Assembly (NCBI RefSeq): GCF_900187325.1
Contig: NZ_FZMZ01000004.1
Coordinates: 620,001 to 684,000, forward strand
DNA from: Virgibacillus ndiopensis
GTDB lineage: Bacteria > Bacillota > Bacilli > Bacillales > Amphibacillaceae
Reading direction: 5' to 3'
DNA: 64,000 nucleotides
Shown: in pieces, positions 15,742 to 23,577 of the stretch
How the letters are laid out: every line of letters starts with the position of its first letter
Numbering within the stretch: position 1 is the stretch's first letter
Program-made: the position numbers and the translations under genes
The notes under the pieces: generated by a model
Databases searched by the model: none
The model's input: the letters and a program-made list of their open reading frames with translations, nothing else
Told to the model about the DNA's origin: nothing

Positions 15742-16427
15742 CAACTTTTATTATAAATATTCTTTTCTGTATTTCTATCACTATCGTATGTTACTTTATT
15801 GGTCTTAAATTCTATCATAAATATAAAAAAGCCTGGTTAAACCCTTTATACACCGCCTCCTTTCTACTTATTCTACTGCTAATTGCATTTCCATTTGAAG
15901 GCGTTAACTATCAAGAAGGAAGCTTTATCTTTAATCAACTTTTACAGCTTGCTGTTGTCTCATTGGCCGTCCCACTTTTTAAACAATGGTCCTTTCTAAA
16001 GAAAAACTTTAGAAAAATTTGTTTCGGTGTAATCTGTGGAACAGCACTAGGTGTGATAACTGTATTAGCTATGTCCCATATGTTTCACTTACAAGAACAA
16101 CTTTTAGCGTCGCTAATTCCAAGATCTGTAACCCTACCTATTGCATTGACCATATCCAGCGACCTTGGAGGTCTTACTTCAACTACTGTATTTTTTGTAG
16201 TTATATCTGCCCTTATTTCTTTAATCATCGGACCAAAATTATTACAACAATTCGGCATTAAAAGTAGATCAGCAAAAGGATTAGCAATGGGTACTTCAGC
16301 ACAAATGCTAGGAGCAAATCGTTCCCTCTTATGGGGAGAAGAAGAAGGAGCAATGGGAAGTATAGCAATGACAACATCTGCAATATTTCTTTCTGTTTTA
16401 GTACCATTTATCGCGTATATTTCTTAA
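15738..16427 (+). CDS. CidB/LrgB family membrane protein
   Basis: A 229-residue integral membrane protein with about seven helices. The family signature LIPRSVTLPIALTISSDLGG near residue 125 and the C-terminal GTSAQMLGANRSLLWGEEEG loop are intact. It is the usual partner of LrgA/CidA and follows it with a 4-bp overlap. The pair has been linked to cell death control, murein hydrolase activity and pyruvate uptake in other Firmicutes. No dedicated two-component regulator is next door. Confidence 0.87.
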   Translation: MTTFIINILFCISITIVCYFIGLKFYHKYKKAWLNPLYTASFLLILLLIAFPFEGVNYQEGSFIFNQLLQLAVVSLAVPLFKQWSFLKKNFRKICFGVICGTALGVITVLAMSHMFHLQEQLLASLIPRSVTLPIALTISSDLGGLTSTTVFFVVISALISLIIGPKLLQQFGIKSRSAKGLAMGTSAQMLGANRSLLWGEEEGAMGSIAMTTSAIFLSVLVPFIAYIS

Positions 16428-16486
16428 CTATAGAATGTAAAACGTTACAATCATCATTTCACTATTAGTTAATGGAGGTGCATACT

Positions 16487-16639
16487 GTGAGGAATCAGCT
16501 ACGTGAAGCTGTAGAAGAATTGAGACAATTTTACATTCAAAAACTTCGAGATGCTGGTGTATTACATGAAATAGAAAAAGAAACTTCTTTACTTACTCTG
16601 AGTGAACTTGAAAATATGTATAAATTCTATCAACTATAA
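16487..16639 (+). CDS. FbpA/FbpB-like small basic-type peptide
   Basis: A 50-residue open frame with GTG start and a strong GGAGGTG site six bases away. The translation contains LREAVEELRQFYIQKLRDAG (residues 5-24) and LLTLSELENMY (35-45), matching the layout 'LRxAVE..R..FI.KL...GvY...LTLSELE..Y' of Fur-regulated basic proteins. In B. subtilis these peptides act with the FsrA small RNA in iron sparing. This copy is not very basic and no clear Fur box is seen. It lies 24 bp before tnrA and may be co-transcribed with it. Too short to be certain; the ribosome site and family pattern are the support. Confidence 0.65.
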   Translation: MRNQLREAVEELRQFYIQKLRDAGVLHEIEKETSLLTLSELENMYKFYQL

Positions 16640-16663
16640 TGAATAGAGAGAAAGGAGCGAATC

Positions 16664-16969
16664 ATGCATTCTTATAAAGATAAAAAAGTAATAACCATTG
16701 GTATTGTTCACGAATTAACCGGTTTGTCCGAAAGAAAAATTCGCTATTATGAAGAACGTGGATTAATTTTCCCCGAAAGAACAAGACGTGGAACAAGAAA
16801 ATACTCCTTTACTGATATTGAAATTCTTATGAAAATTGCAGATAAGCGAGAAGAAGGGGTCCAAACTAATGAAATAAAACAAGATATACACAATAAAAAA
16901 AATAATATCGATGTCCGTAAAGAGATGCTTCGAGGACAATTAAATGCCCACTTTAAAAGACCACACTAG
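16664..16969 (+). CDS. tnrA: MerR-family nitrogen regulator TnrA
   Basis: A 101-residue MerR-type regulator. The first 75 residues ([65 protein letters not shown]) match TnrA closely and GlnR less so. The tail ends [12 protein letters not shown], like the TnrA C-terminus that binds feedback-inhibited glutamine synthetase, whereas GlnR has a longer autoinhibitory tail. TnrA activates and represses nitrogen genes when nitrogen is limiting. It is much shorter than GlnR (about 135) and has no glnA beside it. GAAAGGAGCG precedes the ATG. Confidence 0.87.
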   Translation: MHSYKDKKVITIGIVHELTGLSERKIRYYEERGLIFPERTRRGTRKYSFTDIEILMKIADKREEGVQTNEIKQDIHNKKNNIDVRKEMLRGQLNAHFKRPH

Positions 16970-16974
16970 TCAAA

Positions 16975-16998
16975 GTAAAACTTCATTTAGTGGGGCTC
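16975..16998. repeat. Second copy of the AAACTTCATTYAGTG motif
   Basis: AAAGTAAAACTTCATTTAGT followed by GGGG resembles the 15.2-kb copy (AAAGTGAAACTTCATTCAGT, then GATGG): 18 of the first 20 bases agree. Confidence 0.4.
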
Positions 16999-17061
16999 CT
17001 TTCCATTCCCACTTATCTTTCTTAAGTCCATTAAAAACTTGTAGCTTTAAACACACTCAAA

Positions 17062-17092
17062 AGGCGTACATCGTTTTTACCGATGTACGCCT
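17062..17092 (-). terminator. Terminator after proC
   Basis: A perfect 12-bp stem (AGGCGTACATCG with CGATGTACGCCT) with a 7-nt loop. The minus-strand transcript continues with a T-rich stretch. Confidence 0.8.
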
Positions 17093-17115
17093 CAAAAGAA
17101 GTTGTAAGATTTCCA

Positions 17116-17958
17116 TTAAGAACTCACTAATACTTGATCTAACTCTTTACTAATCTCTTTTGATCGTTTTGCTGCATGATTAACAGCTTGTGAAATAGCC
17201 TCTCCACCATTGTACTTTTTAAGAGCATCTAATCCTGCTGCTGTCGTACCGTTTGGAGATGTTACCTTTTCTCTTAGATCGGCAGGAGATTCTTCTTTTT
17301 CCATAATCATTTTTGCCGCACCATAAAGTGTTTGTGCAGCAATTTTTCGTGCCGTCTCTCCGTCCATACCACTTACTTTCCCAATATTCTCCATTTGTTC
17401 CATCAAATAATAAAAATAAGCTGGACCGCTTCCTGCCATACCTGTGAAAATATCCATTTGGTCTTCATCGATGACATATACTTTTCCCATGCATTCAAGC
17501 AATTCTTGAACAAATTCGGCATTATTGTTATCGTAATTAGCACCTGCTGACATCGCTGTAGCAGATTCTTGAATCATACTTGATGTGTTCGGCATTACCC
17601 GAATAACCTCTTGTCCTGGATTAAGTCTTTCTTCCATATAGGAAGTGGAAATTCCAGCAAGTACAGAAATTACGACTTGATTAGTACTGATTAAATCTTT
17701 AATAGTAGCAAGTGTTTCTTCTGCTCCTTTTGGCTTCATCGCCAAAATAAAGAAATCAACTTCTTCGTAAGGTAAATCTGATAATGAAACAGTTCTTACT
17801 CCATATTTATACTTCATCATATTTAGACGATCTTGATTACATTTATTTGTAACAATAATTTGATTCGCAGGCACTTTTTCAGTTTGGATCATTCCAGAAA
17901 TCATTGCTTCTGCCATAGATCCCGCTCCTAAAAATGCGATTGTTTTTTGTTTTAACAT
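17116..17958 (-). CDS. proC: Pyrroline-5-carboxylate reductase
   Basis: A 280-residue enzyme that reduces pyrroline-5-carboxylate to proline with NAD(P)H. The N-terminal Rossmann fold has IAFLGAGSMAEAMISGMI near residue 5; the C-terminal dimerisation domain holds the family signature (MAGSGPAYFYYLMEQM, then REKVTSPNGTTAAGLDAL). The longest frame starts at a GTG at 17973, but GGGAGAG sits within it at the right distance from the ATG at 17958. Monocistronic. Bacilli often have several paralogues (ProG, ProH, ProI); this one is most like the housekeeping type. Proline also serves as osmoprotectant, and a PutP importer is in the same window. Confidence 0.93.
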   Translation of the reverse strand: MLKQKTIAFLGAGSMAEAMISGMIQTEKVPANQIIVTNKCNQDRLNMMKYKYGVRTVSLSDLPYEEVDFFILAMKPKGAEETLATIKDLISTNQVVISVLAGISTSYMEERLNPGQEVIRVMPNTSSMIQESATAMSAGANYDNNNAEFVQELLECMGKVYVIDEDQMDIFTGMAGSGPAYFYYLMEQMENIGKVSGMDGETARKIAAQTLYGAAKMIMEKEESPADLREKVTSPNGTTAAGLDALKKYNGGEAISQAVNHAAKRSKEISKELDQVLVSS

Positions 17959-18204
17959 AGTGATCTCTCCCACTTGTTTTGTCTTCCGTTCTTAATGACA
18001 ACACTATGTAGAATAACATCTGTAGATATAGATTCAAGGGGTTTTTGGAAAGTCATGCGTATATGATTCAATTAATGAGAAAAAACGCTTCCATTTCATT
18101 TTAACCATACTAAAATCAACCCTCATCAGTATTAATCACTTCAAATCGCCTTAAATGGGCAATTAATTTTGCAGAAAAAACACTTTTAAACACTATACAA
18201 AAGA

Positions 18205-18233
18205 AGATAGCCTGAAAGCATTCCAAGCTATCT
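18205..18233 (-). terminator. Terminator after the methyltransferase gene
   Basis: A 7-bp stem (AGATAGC with GCTATCT) with a long loop, followed on the minus strand by CTTCTTTTG. Confidence 0.55.
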
Positions 18234-18241
18234 CTTTTATT

Positions 18242-18979
18242 TCAACCTACTTTACATGCCGAAATGATCATGAACATAGGCCTTCGATTCTCATCCTTCA
18301 TTGCCGGATCTGTTTTTAGCATTTCATCAGTAGGTGTTGGCTCCTTAATGGCATTCAACACAAACCCTGTACCAACCAAGTCATTTATATACGTCGAAAC
18401 TGTTCGGTGATATTTAATAACATTTTCCGTTAAGAAATTAGTTCCCCGTCTACCCTCCGCCTGATAATTATCCACTGGCCAATGCAGACGATTTCCATGA
18501 TCATCAAGATACCAATTTTGATCATTTCGAGAAGTAAATATTGGGTGTTCAACGGAAAAAACGAACGTCCCACCTGGTTTAAGGCGTTCATATACCTTTT
18601 TGCAAATTACTTCAAACGATTTAACATAGTGAAATGCTAATGAGCTAATCACAACATCAAATTGTGAATGAAGGAAATTAATGTCCTCAATCGGCATATT
18701 TACATACGCAATTGCCGAATCATCGGTCTTTTCACGAGCCTTTTGCAGCATTTTTTCAGATATATCAATACCTACTACAGAACCTGCTTGTTGACTGCGG
18801 GCATACCGACAATGCCAACCGAATCCACATCCTAAATCAAGCACACTTTTATTTTGCAAATCAGGTAATAAAGCCTTAAATACTGGCCATTCTCCTGCAC
18901 CTTCAAGTCCATTAATTGAACGGGACATTTGTTCATATGCAGAAAAAAACGTTGAATCATCATATTTATTTTGTTTCAT
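18242..18979 (-). CDS. Class I SAM-dependent methyltransferase
   Basis: A 245-residue cytoplasmic methyltransferase. Motif I is VLDLGCGFGWHCRYA (about 44-58), motif II VVGIDISEKML, the post-II acidic motif AYVNMPIEDINF, and motif IV FDVVISSLAFHYV. A C-terminal part with FVFSVEHPIFTSR and a Trp/Tyr-rich stretch resembles small-molecule methyltransferases (UbiE/ubiquinone-type fold). The acceptor is unknown. GGGAGATTTGC precedes the ATG. Single gene with its own terminator. Confidence 0.8.
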   Translation of the reverse strand: MKQNKYDDSTFFSAYEQMSRSINGLEGAGEWPVFKALLPDLQNKSVLDLGCGFGWHCRYARSQQAGSVVGIDISEKMLQKAREKTDDSAIAYVNMPIEDINFLHSQFDVVISSLAFHYVKSFEVICKKVYERLKPGGTFVFSVEHPIFTSRNDQNWYLDDHGNRLHWPVDNYQAEGRRGTNFLTENVIKYHRTVSTYINDLVGTGFVLNAIKEPTPTDEMLKTDPAMKDENRRPMFMIISACKVG

Positions 18980-19003
18980 TTACTGCAAATCTCCCTTACT
19001 CTA

Positions 19004-19046
19004 AAATAGCCTCCTAAATTTTACATTAAAGTTTAGGAGGCTATTT
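19004..19046 (-). terminator. Terminator after the RimL-like acetyltransferase gene
   Basis: A perfect 15-bp stem (AAATAGCCTCCTAAA with TTTAGGAGGCTATTT) about 50 bp downstream of the stop. Confidence 0.8.
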
Positions 19047-19095
19047 CCGCCTGCCTTACCATAACATTCACCTCTCAGGTCCTTTTACTTTATAA

Positions 19096-19659
19096 CTAAT
19101 CTCGAATTTTTGCATATATGCATGTATCTCTGATTTCTTTGCCATCAACGGAGCAATCATCATTTCGTAATAATCCTTCTAGATCAAAATCTAATCTCAC
19201 AGGAATCGCTCGACTTTTTGTATTTTTGGCATCACAACGAATTTCGACCCGCTTAGCGTTTAGTTCATTGAAAGCAAAAGTTGTTATTCCCTCCACCGCT
19301 TCAGTTATGTATCCTTTTCCGCTATTACGTGTATCAGCCCAGTATCCTATTTCAAATTTCGGTACTTCCCAATCAATTCTATGCAGACCTGACGAACCTA
19401 CTAAATTACCAGTTTTTTTATGAAATATCAGCAGCCTCAAATCCTTTCTTGCTAAAAAATCCATATGAGCTTCTCGAATATTTATTTCGACTTCTTCTTT
19501 ACTTTGTTCTTTTTGCGCAAAAGGTAACCAAAGTTTTAATTCTTCTATTGATGCATTAATTGCTTCATGTACCACTTGACCATCCCCAGGTTTAGGGCAT
19601 CTGATCAGTAATCGTTCCGTTTCAAATTCATCCGGGAAATCTAACAGAATAGGATTCAT
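19096..19659 (-). CDS. GNAT acetyltransferase, RimL-like
   Basis: A 187-residue GCN5-related N-acetyltransferase of the RimJ/RimL group, which acetylates amino groups of proteins or small molecules using acetyl-CoA. It begins FETERLLIRCPKPGDGQVVH, a typical strand-helix opening, and has the acetyl-CoA-binding region EIGYWADTRNSGKGYITEAV (about 116-135), where the usual Q/RxxGxG/A is RNSGKG. The end FDLEGLLRND is also typical of RimL. GGGAGAG precedes the ATG. The target is unknown. Confidence 0.82.
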   Translation of the reverse strand: MNPILLDFPDEFETERLLIRCPKPGDGQVVHEAINASIEELKLWLPFAQKEQSKEEVEINIREAHMDFLARKDLRLLIFHKKTGNLVGSSGLHRIDWEVPKFEIGYWADTRNSGKGYITEAVEGITTFAFNELNAKRVEIRCDAKNTKSRAIPVRLDFDLEGLLRNDDCSVDGKEIRDTCIYAKIRD

Positions 19660-20016
19660 ATAAAATCTCTCCCTTATAATTTACAGAATAGTATAATATA
19701 AATCGAAACAGATAGGAATCCTATTTTGATTCATTTAACGATAAAGCCGTCAACGCTACTAATTTGTAGTAGCAATCGATCCTAGTTTCTTTCCGTGTAA
19801 ACATGCGTGTGTATGCAATGCAAAGCCTACGACATAAATGCCTCAACAACTTCTCCCTATTTTCCTTGAACATAAATACCTTCTTTTCTTCTCGAAATTA
19901 AAAATATTTATTTATATCAAAGATAATATCACAATAACGAAACAATAGTTTGCATAATATTTATCCATTAAGTTAAACATACTCATGATAGATTAAACAG
20001 CCGGAGGGATTTTTAT
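19660..20016. other. Intergenic region upstream of Mn catalase
   Basis: No gene is visible on either strand. There is a short inverted repeat GCTACT...AGTAGC near 19756-19774 and an AT-rich stretch ahead of the catalase gene that must hold its promoter; no clear operator was found. Confidence 0.4.
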
Positions 20017-20892
20017 ATGTTTTCACATATTAAAGAGCTACAATATAATGCCAAACCAAGTAAGCCAGATCCTGTATATGCGAAAAAATTGCAGGAAATT
20101 TTAGGGGGACAATTTGGGGAAATAACGGTAATGATGCAGTACCTTTTTCAAGGTTGGAACTGCCGTGCAGAGCAAAAATATAGGGACATGATTCTTGATA
20201 TTGGAACAGAGGAGATAGCACATGTCGAAATGATTGCTACAATGATCGCACAGTTGTTAGATGGTGCACCCGCTAAAGAACAAGATGCAGCCGCACAAAA
20301 TCCTGCAGTTGAAGCTGTTCTTGGAGGGATGAACCCACAACATGTGATTGTTTCCGGATTAGGGGCAACACCTACCGATAGTTCAGGATATCCTTGGAAT
20401 TCCCGTTATACAATATCCAGTGGTAACCTTCTCGCAGACTTCCGGGCAAATTTGAACGCAGAATCACAAGGACGTTTACAGGTAGTAAGATTATATGAAT
20501 CGACTACCGACCCTGGGGTTAGGGATATGTTATCCTTTCTTATAGCTAGAGATACCATGCATCAAAATCAATGGATGGCAGCAATTGAAGAAATTGAACA
20601 AAATCAAAAAGCAATCGTCCCAAGTACATTTCCTCAGAATCTAGAAAAACAAGAGGTTTCCTATTCTTTTATGAATTTTTCAAAAGGAGAAGAAAGCGCT
20701 CAGGGAAGATGGGCAAGTGGACCAAGCATGGACAATCAGGCTAATTTTGAGTATGTAGCAAACCCGGAAGCAATGGGACAAGTACCTAAATTAACACAAG
20801 CACCGGCTTATATTCATAATAGTCCAGTTCCTGGTCAACCTGCACCCTCAACAGAAACAGCAACTTTTAATAAGCAAGGAAAAAATATTTAA
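20017..20892 (+). CDS. Manganese (non-heme) catalase
   Basis: A 291-residue ferritin-like dimanganese catalase that converts hydrogen peroxide to water and oxygen. The metal ligands fall at the expected places: E35 (GQFGEI), E66 and H69 (TEEIAHVEM), then a Glu in LNAESQGRLQV near 149 and a His in ARDTMHQNQW near 182. The C-terminal extension after about 200, with NLEKQEVSYSFMNFS, is usual in the family. CGGAGGG precedes the ATG. Relatives in Bacillus are YdbD and the spore-coat CotJC; length and tail here fit YdbD rather than CotJC (about 190). Confidence 0.93.
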   Translation: MFSHIKELQYNAKPSKPDPVYAKKLQEILGGQFGEITVMMQYLFQGWNCRAEQKYRDMILDIGTEEIAHVEMIATMIAQLLDGAPAKEQDAAAQNPAVEAVLGGMNPQHVIVSGLGATPTDSSGYPWNSRYTISSGNLLADFRANLNAESQGRLQVVRLYESTTDPGVRDMLSFLIARDTMHQNQWMAAIEEIEQNQKAIVPSTFPQNLEKQEVSYSFMNFSKGEESAQGRWASGPSMDNQANFEYVANPEAMGQVPKLTQAPAYIHNSPVPGQPAPSTETATFNKQGKNI

Positions 20893-20905
20893 TAAATCTA
20901 AAATT

Positions 20906-20958
20906 CTAAATCCAAAAATAAGCATATTGGAAAATTCTAAGCTTGTTTTTGGATTTAG
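20906..20958. terminator. Bidirectional terminator after Mn catalase
   Basis: An 18-bp stem with one T-G wobble (20906-20923 with 20941-20958). It overlaps the last bases of the convergent DUF1801 gene. Confidence 0.8.
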
Positions 20959-21377
20959 TTTTTCGGATATGCTTCCCTTAAAAACTTTATAGATTGATTT
21001 ATTAAATCTTTCAATACTCCAACATCAATGTCCGCTACCTTATTTATATACACACATGCTTTACCTGTCGTATGCTTACCAAAGTCTTTTAATAATTTCT
21101 CACGGTCCATGTCGCCTGTTGCAAAATACAAACTTATTTTTGCCTTTCGAGGCGAAAAGCCAACAAGTGGTGCATCTCCTTCATGACCAGACTCATATTT
21201 ATAATGATAGGAACCAAATCCAATAATGCTCGGCCCCCACATTTTTGCTTGATAACCTGTTGTGTCCGTAAAAACATCTAATAATTTATAAGCATCTTCA
21301 CGCTTTTTTAGGCTTTCCACATTTTCGATAAACTCAATGACACTACTATCGTTTTCTTTTGTTTTCAATTCATACAT
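20955..21377 (-). CDS. DUF1801 domain protein
   Basis: A 140-residue cytoplasmic protein of the DUF1801 (YdhG-like) family, function unknown. Family features are MWGPSIIGFGSYHYKYESGH near residue 47, SPRKAKISLYF near 75, and the KHTTGKACVYINKVADID strand near 101. GGGGAGG lies upstream of the ATG. It is separated by 26 bp from the acetyltransferase gene upstream on the same strand and may share its transcript. The stop lies inside the terminator shared with the catalase gene. Confidence 0.8.
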   Translation of the reverse strand: MYELKTKENDSSVIEFIENVESLKKREDAYKLLDVFTDTTGYQAKMWGPSIIGFGSYHYKYESGHEGDAPLVGFSPRKAKISLYFATGDMDREKLLKDFGKHTTGKACVYINKVADIDVGVLKDLINQSIKFLREAYPKN

Positions 21378-21403
21378 ACAAGATGTCCTCCCCTTTCTAA
21401 AAT

Positions 21404-21913
21404 CTAATGCACTTCACCATTGATTCCAAGCTTAAAAATATATTCTTCAACCTCTATACCTCGCGCGTTGGAAAATCCTTTGTCCTCACCACAAACGATG
21501 AATCCACACTTTTCTAGTACACGAATGGACCCGACGTTATCTTTGACAGTACGAGCATAAAGAGGGCGGACGTTTACGTAGGGAAGAAACTTTCGAAGAG
21601 CCTTAGTTGCAATTCCTTTTCCCCAGTACTGTTTTCCAATCCAGTAACTTATTTCAGGATTCCCAAACTGTCCAAAACTCGCAATGTTACCTACAACTTG
21701 TCCGTTATGATAAATAGTCTTTTTAATTATTTTTTCATCTTCTAAAATGGATTCCCAATGTTTCATAAATGCAGCTCTATCACTTGGATCTTTAGAAGTA
21801 AATGCGGCCATATGGTTTGCAGATCTTTCAAGCTGCTGTTCAAAAAAAACGTGAAGATCATCTTCTATAACATCCCGCAATTGGACTTGTCCGTTCATAA
21901 TCGAATATTCCAT
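21404..21913 (-). CDS. GNAT acetyltransferase, RimJ/RimL-like
   Basis: A 169-residue acetyltransferase. VQLRDVIEDDLHVFFEQQLE opens the fold, GNPEISYWIGKQYWGKGIAT forms the acetyl-CoA loop (KQYWGKGIA in place of QxxGxG), and the end NVGSIRVLEKCGFI is classic. The open frame extends 32 residues further upstream, but that stretch is hydrophobic and has no ribosome site, while AAGGAAGGTGG stands before the ATG at 21913. The substrate is unknown. Probably co-transcribed with the DUF1801 gene. Confidence 0.8.
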   Translation of the reverse strand: MEYSIMNGQVQLRDVIEDDLHVFFEQQLERSANHMAAFTSKDPSDRAAFMKHWESILEDEKIIKKTIYHNGQVVGNIASFGQFGNPEISYWIGKQYWGKGIATKALRKFLPYVNVRPLYARTVKDNVGSIRVLEKCGFIVCGEDKGFSNARGIEVEEYIFKLGINGEVH

Positions 21914-22098
21914 AATACCACCTTCCTTGGTAACTATACACCTTTCTAGACTCACTATAATTATGGAATAATAATAACATAAAACCACTGTAAAAAATTG
22001 ATTTTTCAAATATTTTAATCAAGTAAATTTAATAAAGATGACACTTCATTCCATTATTAAGGAGCTTACTACTCAAAAAAGGCGAGATAAATTAAAAA

Positions 22099-22119
22099 CG
22101 CCTGCATAAAATGCAGACG
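22099..22119 (-). terminator. Terminator downstream of the aldo-keto reductase
   Basis: A 9-bp stem with one wobble and a 3-nt loop (CGCCTGCAT, AAA, ATGCAGACG), followed by five T residues on the minus strand. It is about 165 bp after the reductase stop, leaving a long structured 3' segment. Confidence 0.65.
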
Positions 22120-22284
22120 TCTCTCGCGTTTGTTTGTGGCAAAGGATCATGTGTTCACATTCACATGTATTGCGTCATCCTTCGTCTTACACAATTCAGC
22201 TCATCGCTTGATAAGTATACCATTGTTTTAATCATAGAACTACTAGTATTTATTGTTAGTTGACACCAGCAAGAAATCTCCTAT

Positions 22285-23202
22285 CTAAGGTAGTTCGTTT
22301 CCAGCTGCACGATAAATGTCATACCATTCTTCTCTAGAAAGTTCGATATCAGAAGCCTTTGCAATATTTTTAAGTCGTTTAGGATTCATTGTACCAACTA
22401 CAGTTTGAATTTTTGCCGGATGGCGTAAAATCCATGCCACAGCAAGTGTCGACTTAGTTACATTCCTTTTATCAGCTATTTCCTGAAGTTTGGCATTTAG
22501 CTCTGGGAATTTTTCATTATCAATAAATACACCTTCAAAAAAGCCGTACTGAAACGGAGACCATGCTTGGATTGTCATATCATTCAAGCGACTATAATCA
22601 AGAATACTACTATCACGATCGATAGAATTAATATGTTTGGTATTCACTTGAAGACCTTTATCAATCATCCCAGTATGCATAACACTAAATTGCAGCTGAT
22701 TCACAATTAAATCCTGTTCCAGATACTTATTCAACAGTTCTATTTGCATTGAGTTATGGTTGCTAACCCCAAAATGTCGGACTTTACCGCTCTCTTTTAA
22801 TAGAGTAAAAGCCTCTGCAACCTCTTCAGGCTCAACCAATGCATCAGGACGATGAAGTAGAAGTACATCGATATAATCAGTTTTTAATCGCTGCAAACTT
22901 CCATCAACAGCTTCTAAAATATGTTCCTTAGAAAAATCAAAATAACCTTGACGAATCCCACATTTCGTTTGTAAAACTAGTCTTTCTCGCAAAGTTGATG
23001 TCATTTCAATTGCTCCTGCAAAAACTTCTTCAGATTTTCCGCCACCGTATATATCTGCATGATCATAAAAGTCAATTCCCAAGTCCATCGCATTATGAAT
23101 TACAGTTGCTGCTTCTTTTTTGGATAGATTACTAAGTCTCATACATCCTAACGAAATATTTGATACCTCTAAATCACTTTTTCCAAGTTGGATCTTCTTC
23201 AT
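22285..23202 (-). CDS. Aldo/keto reductase, YdhF-like
   Basis: A 305-residue NADPH-dependent oxidoreductase of the (beta/alpha)8 aldo-keto reductase family. The catalytic tetrad appears as D44 and Y49 in FYDHADIYGGG, Lys in LQTKCGI near 80, and His in LLLHRPD near 117. The cofactor site follows in AWILRHPAKIQTVVGTMNP. It most resembles the E. coli YdhF group, with unknown physiological substrate. GAAAGGGGTG precedes the ATG. Monocistronic. Confidence 0.88.
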   Translation of the reverse strand: MKKIQLGKSDLEVSNISLGCMRLSNLSKKEAATVIHNAMDLGIDFYDHADIYGGGKSEEVFAGAIEMTSTLRERLVLQTKCGIRQGYFDFSKEHILEAVDGSLQRLKTDYIDVLLLHRPDALVEPEEVAEAFTLLKESGKVRHFGVSNHNSMQIELLNKYLEQDLIVNQLQFSVMHTGMIDKGLQVNTKHINSIDRDSSILDYSRLNDMTIQAWSPFQYGFFEGVFIDNEKFPELNAKLQEIADKRNVTKSTLAVAWILRHPAKIQTVVGTMNPKRLKNIAKASDIELSREEWYDIYRAAGNELP

Positions 23203-23407
23203 TTGAACACCCCTTTCATTATTATGACTATTCTAACATTTGCAACTCTATTTTTGTAGAACGATGACTCTAGACACAAGAAAACTTAAACGCTTCAATT
23301 CTCCCCTTCTAAAAATGAAATAAAAACTTCCTGTAAGTATTTAACTCTTCACAAATAGACATAAAAATTTTATTCGATTCGATCGCTTCCCTTCCAAATT
23401 TGTAAAA
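23203..23407. other. Intergenic region between reductase and BCCT genes
   Basis: No gene with a ribosome site was found. It should contain the reductase promoter. It is followed by the BCCT terminator and the repeat-like stretch at 23473-23541. Confidence 0.35.
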
Positions 23408-23444
23408 AGCGAGACCTTTGTCCTGAATGGACAAAGGTCTCGCT
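23408..23444 (-). terminator. Terminator after the BCCT transporter
   Basis: A perfect 16-bp stem (AGCGAGACCTTTGTCC with GGACAAAGGTCTCGCT), 5-nt loop, and a T-run on the minus strand. It lies about 130 bp downstream of the stop. Confidence 0.85.
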
Positions 23445-23472
23445 GAATTTGTTTAAGAAAGCCGATGTTAAA

Positions 23473-23541
23473 TCTACGTCGCATTTTATATCAGATTCAA
23501 CATGTGAAAAAGCAACACTCTATTAAAAACAGCCTTAATTT
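23473..23541. repeat. Dispersed two-part motif, ACGTCGCATTTTA...CAGCCTTAAT
   Basis: ACGTCGCATTTTATA at 23476 is followed 54 bp later by CAGCCTTAATT at 23530. The same two parts in the same order occur near 7597/7649 (ACGTCACATTTTA, GAGCCTTAATT) and 33462/33512 (ATGTCGCAGTTT, CAGCCTTAATA). Confidence 0.4.
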
Positions 23542-23577
23542 ATTGCCTGGATTTCATCTAAAACCATAAACGTCTTT

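Noticed and set aside
16436-16451. TnrA/GlnR box upstream of tnrA
   Set aside because: TGTAA-AACG-TTACA has a 4-bp gap, whereas the known box has TGTNA-7-TNACA; recorded only as a weak inverted repeat.
21914-22009. 32-residue N-terminal extension of the acetyltransferase
   Set aside because: Hydrophobic, not part of the GNAT fold, and located upstream of a strong ribosome site.
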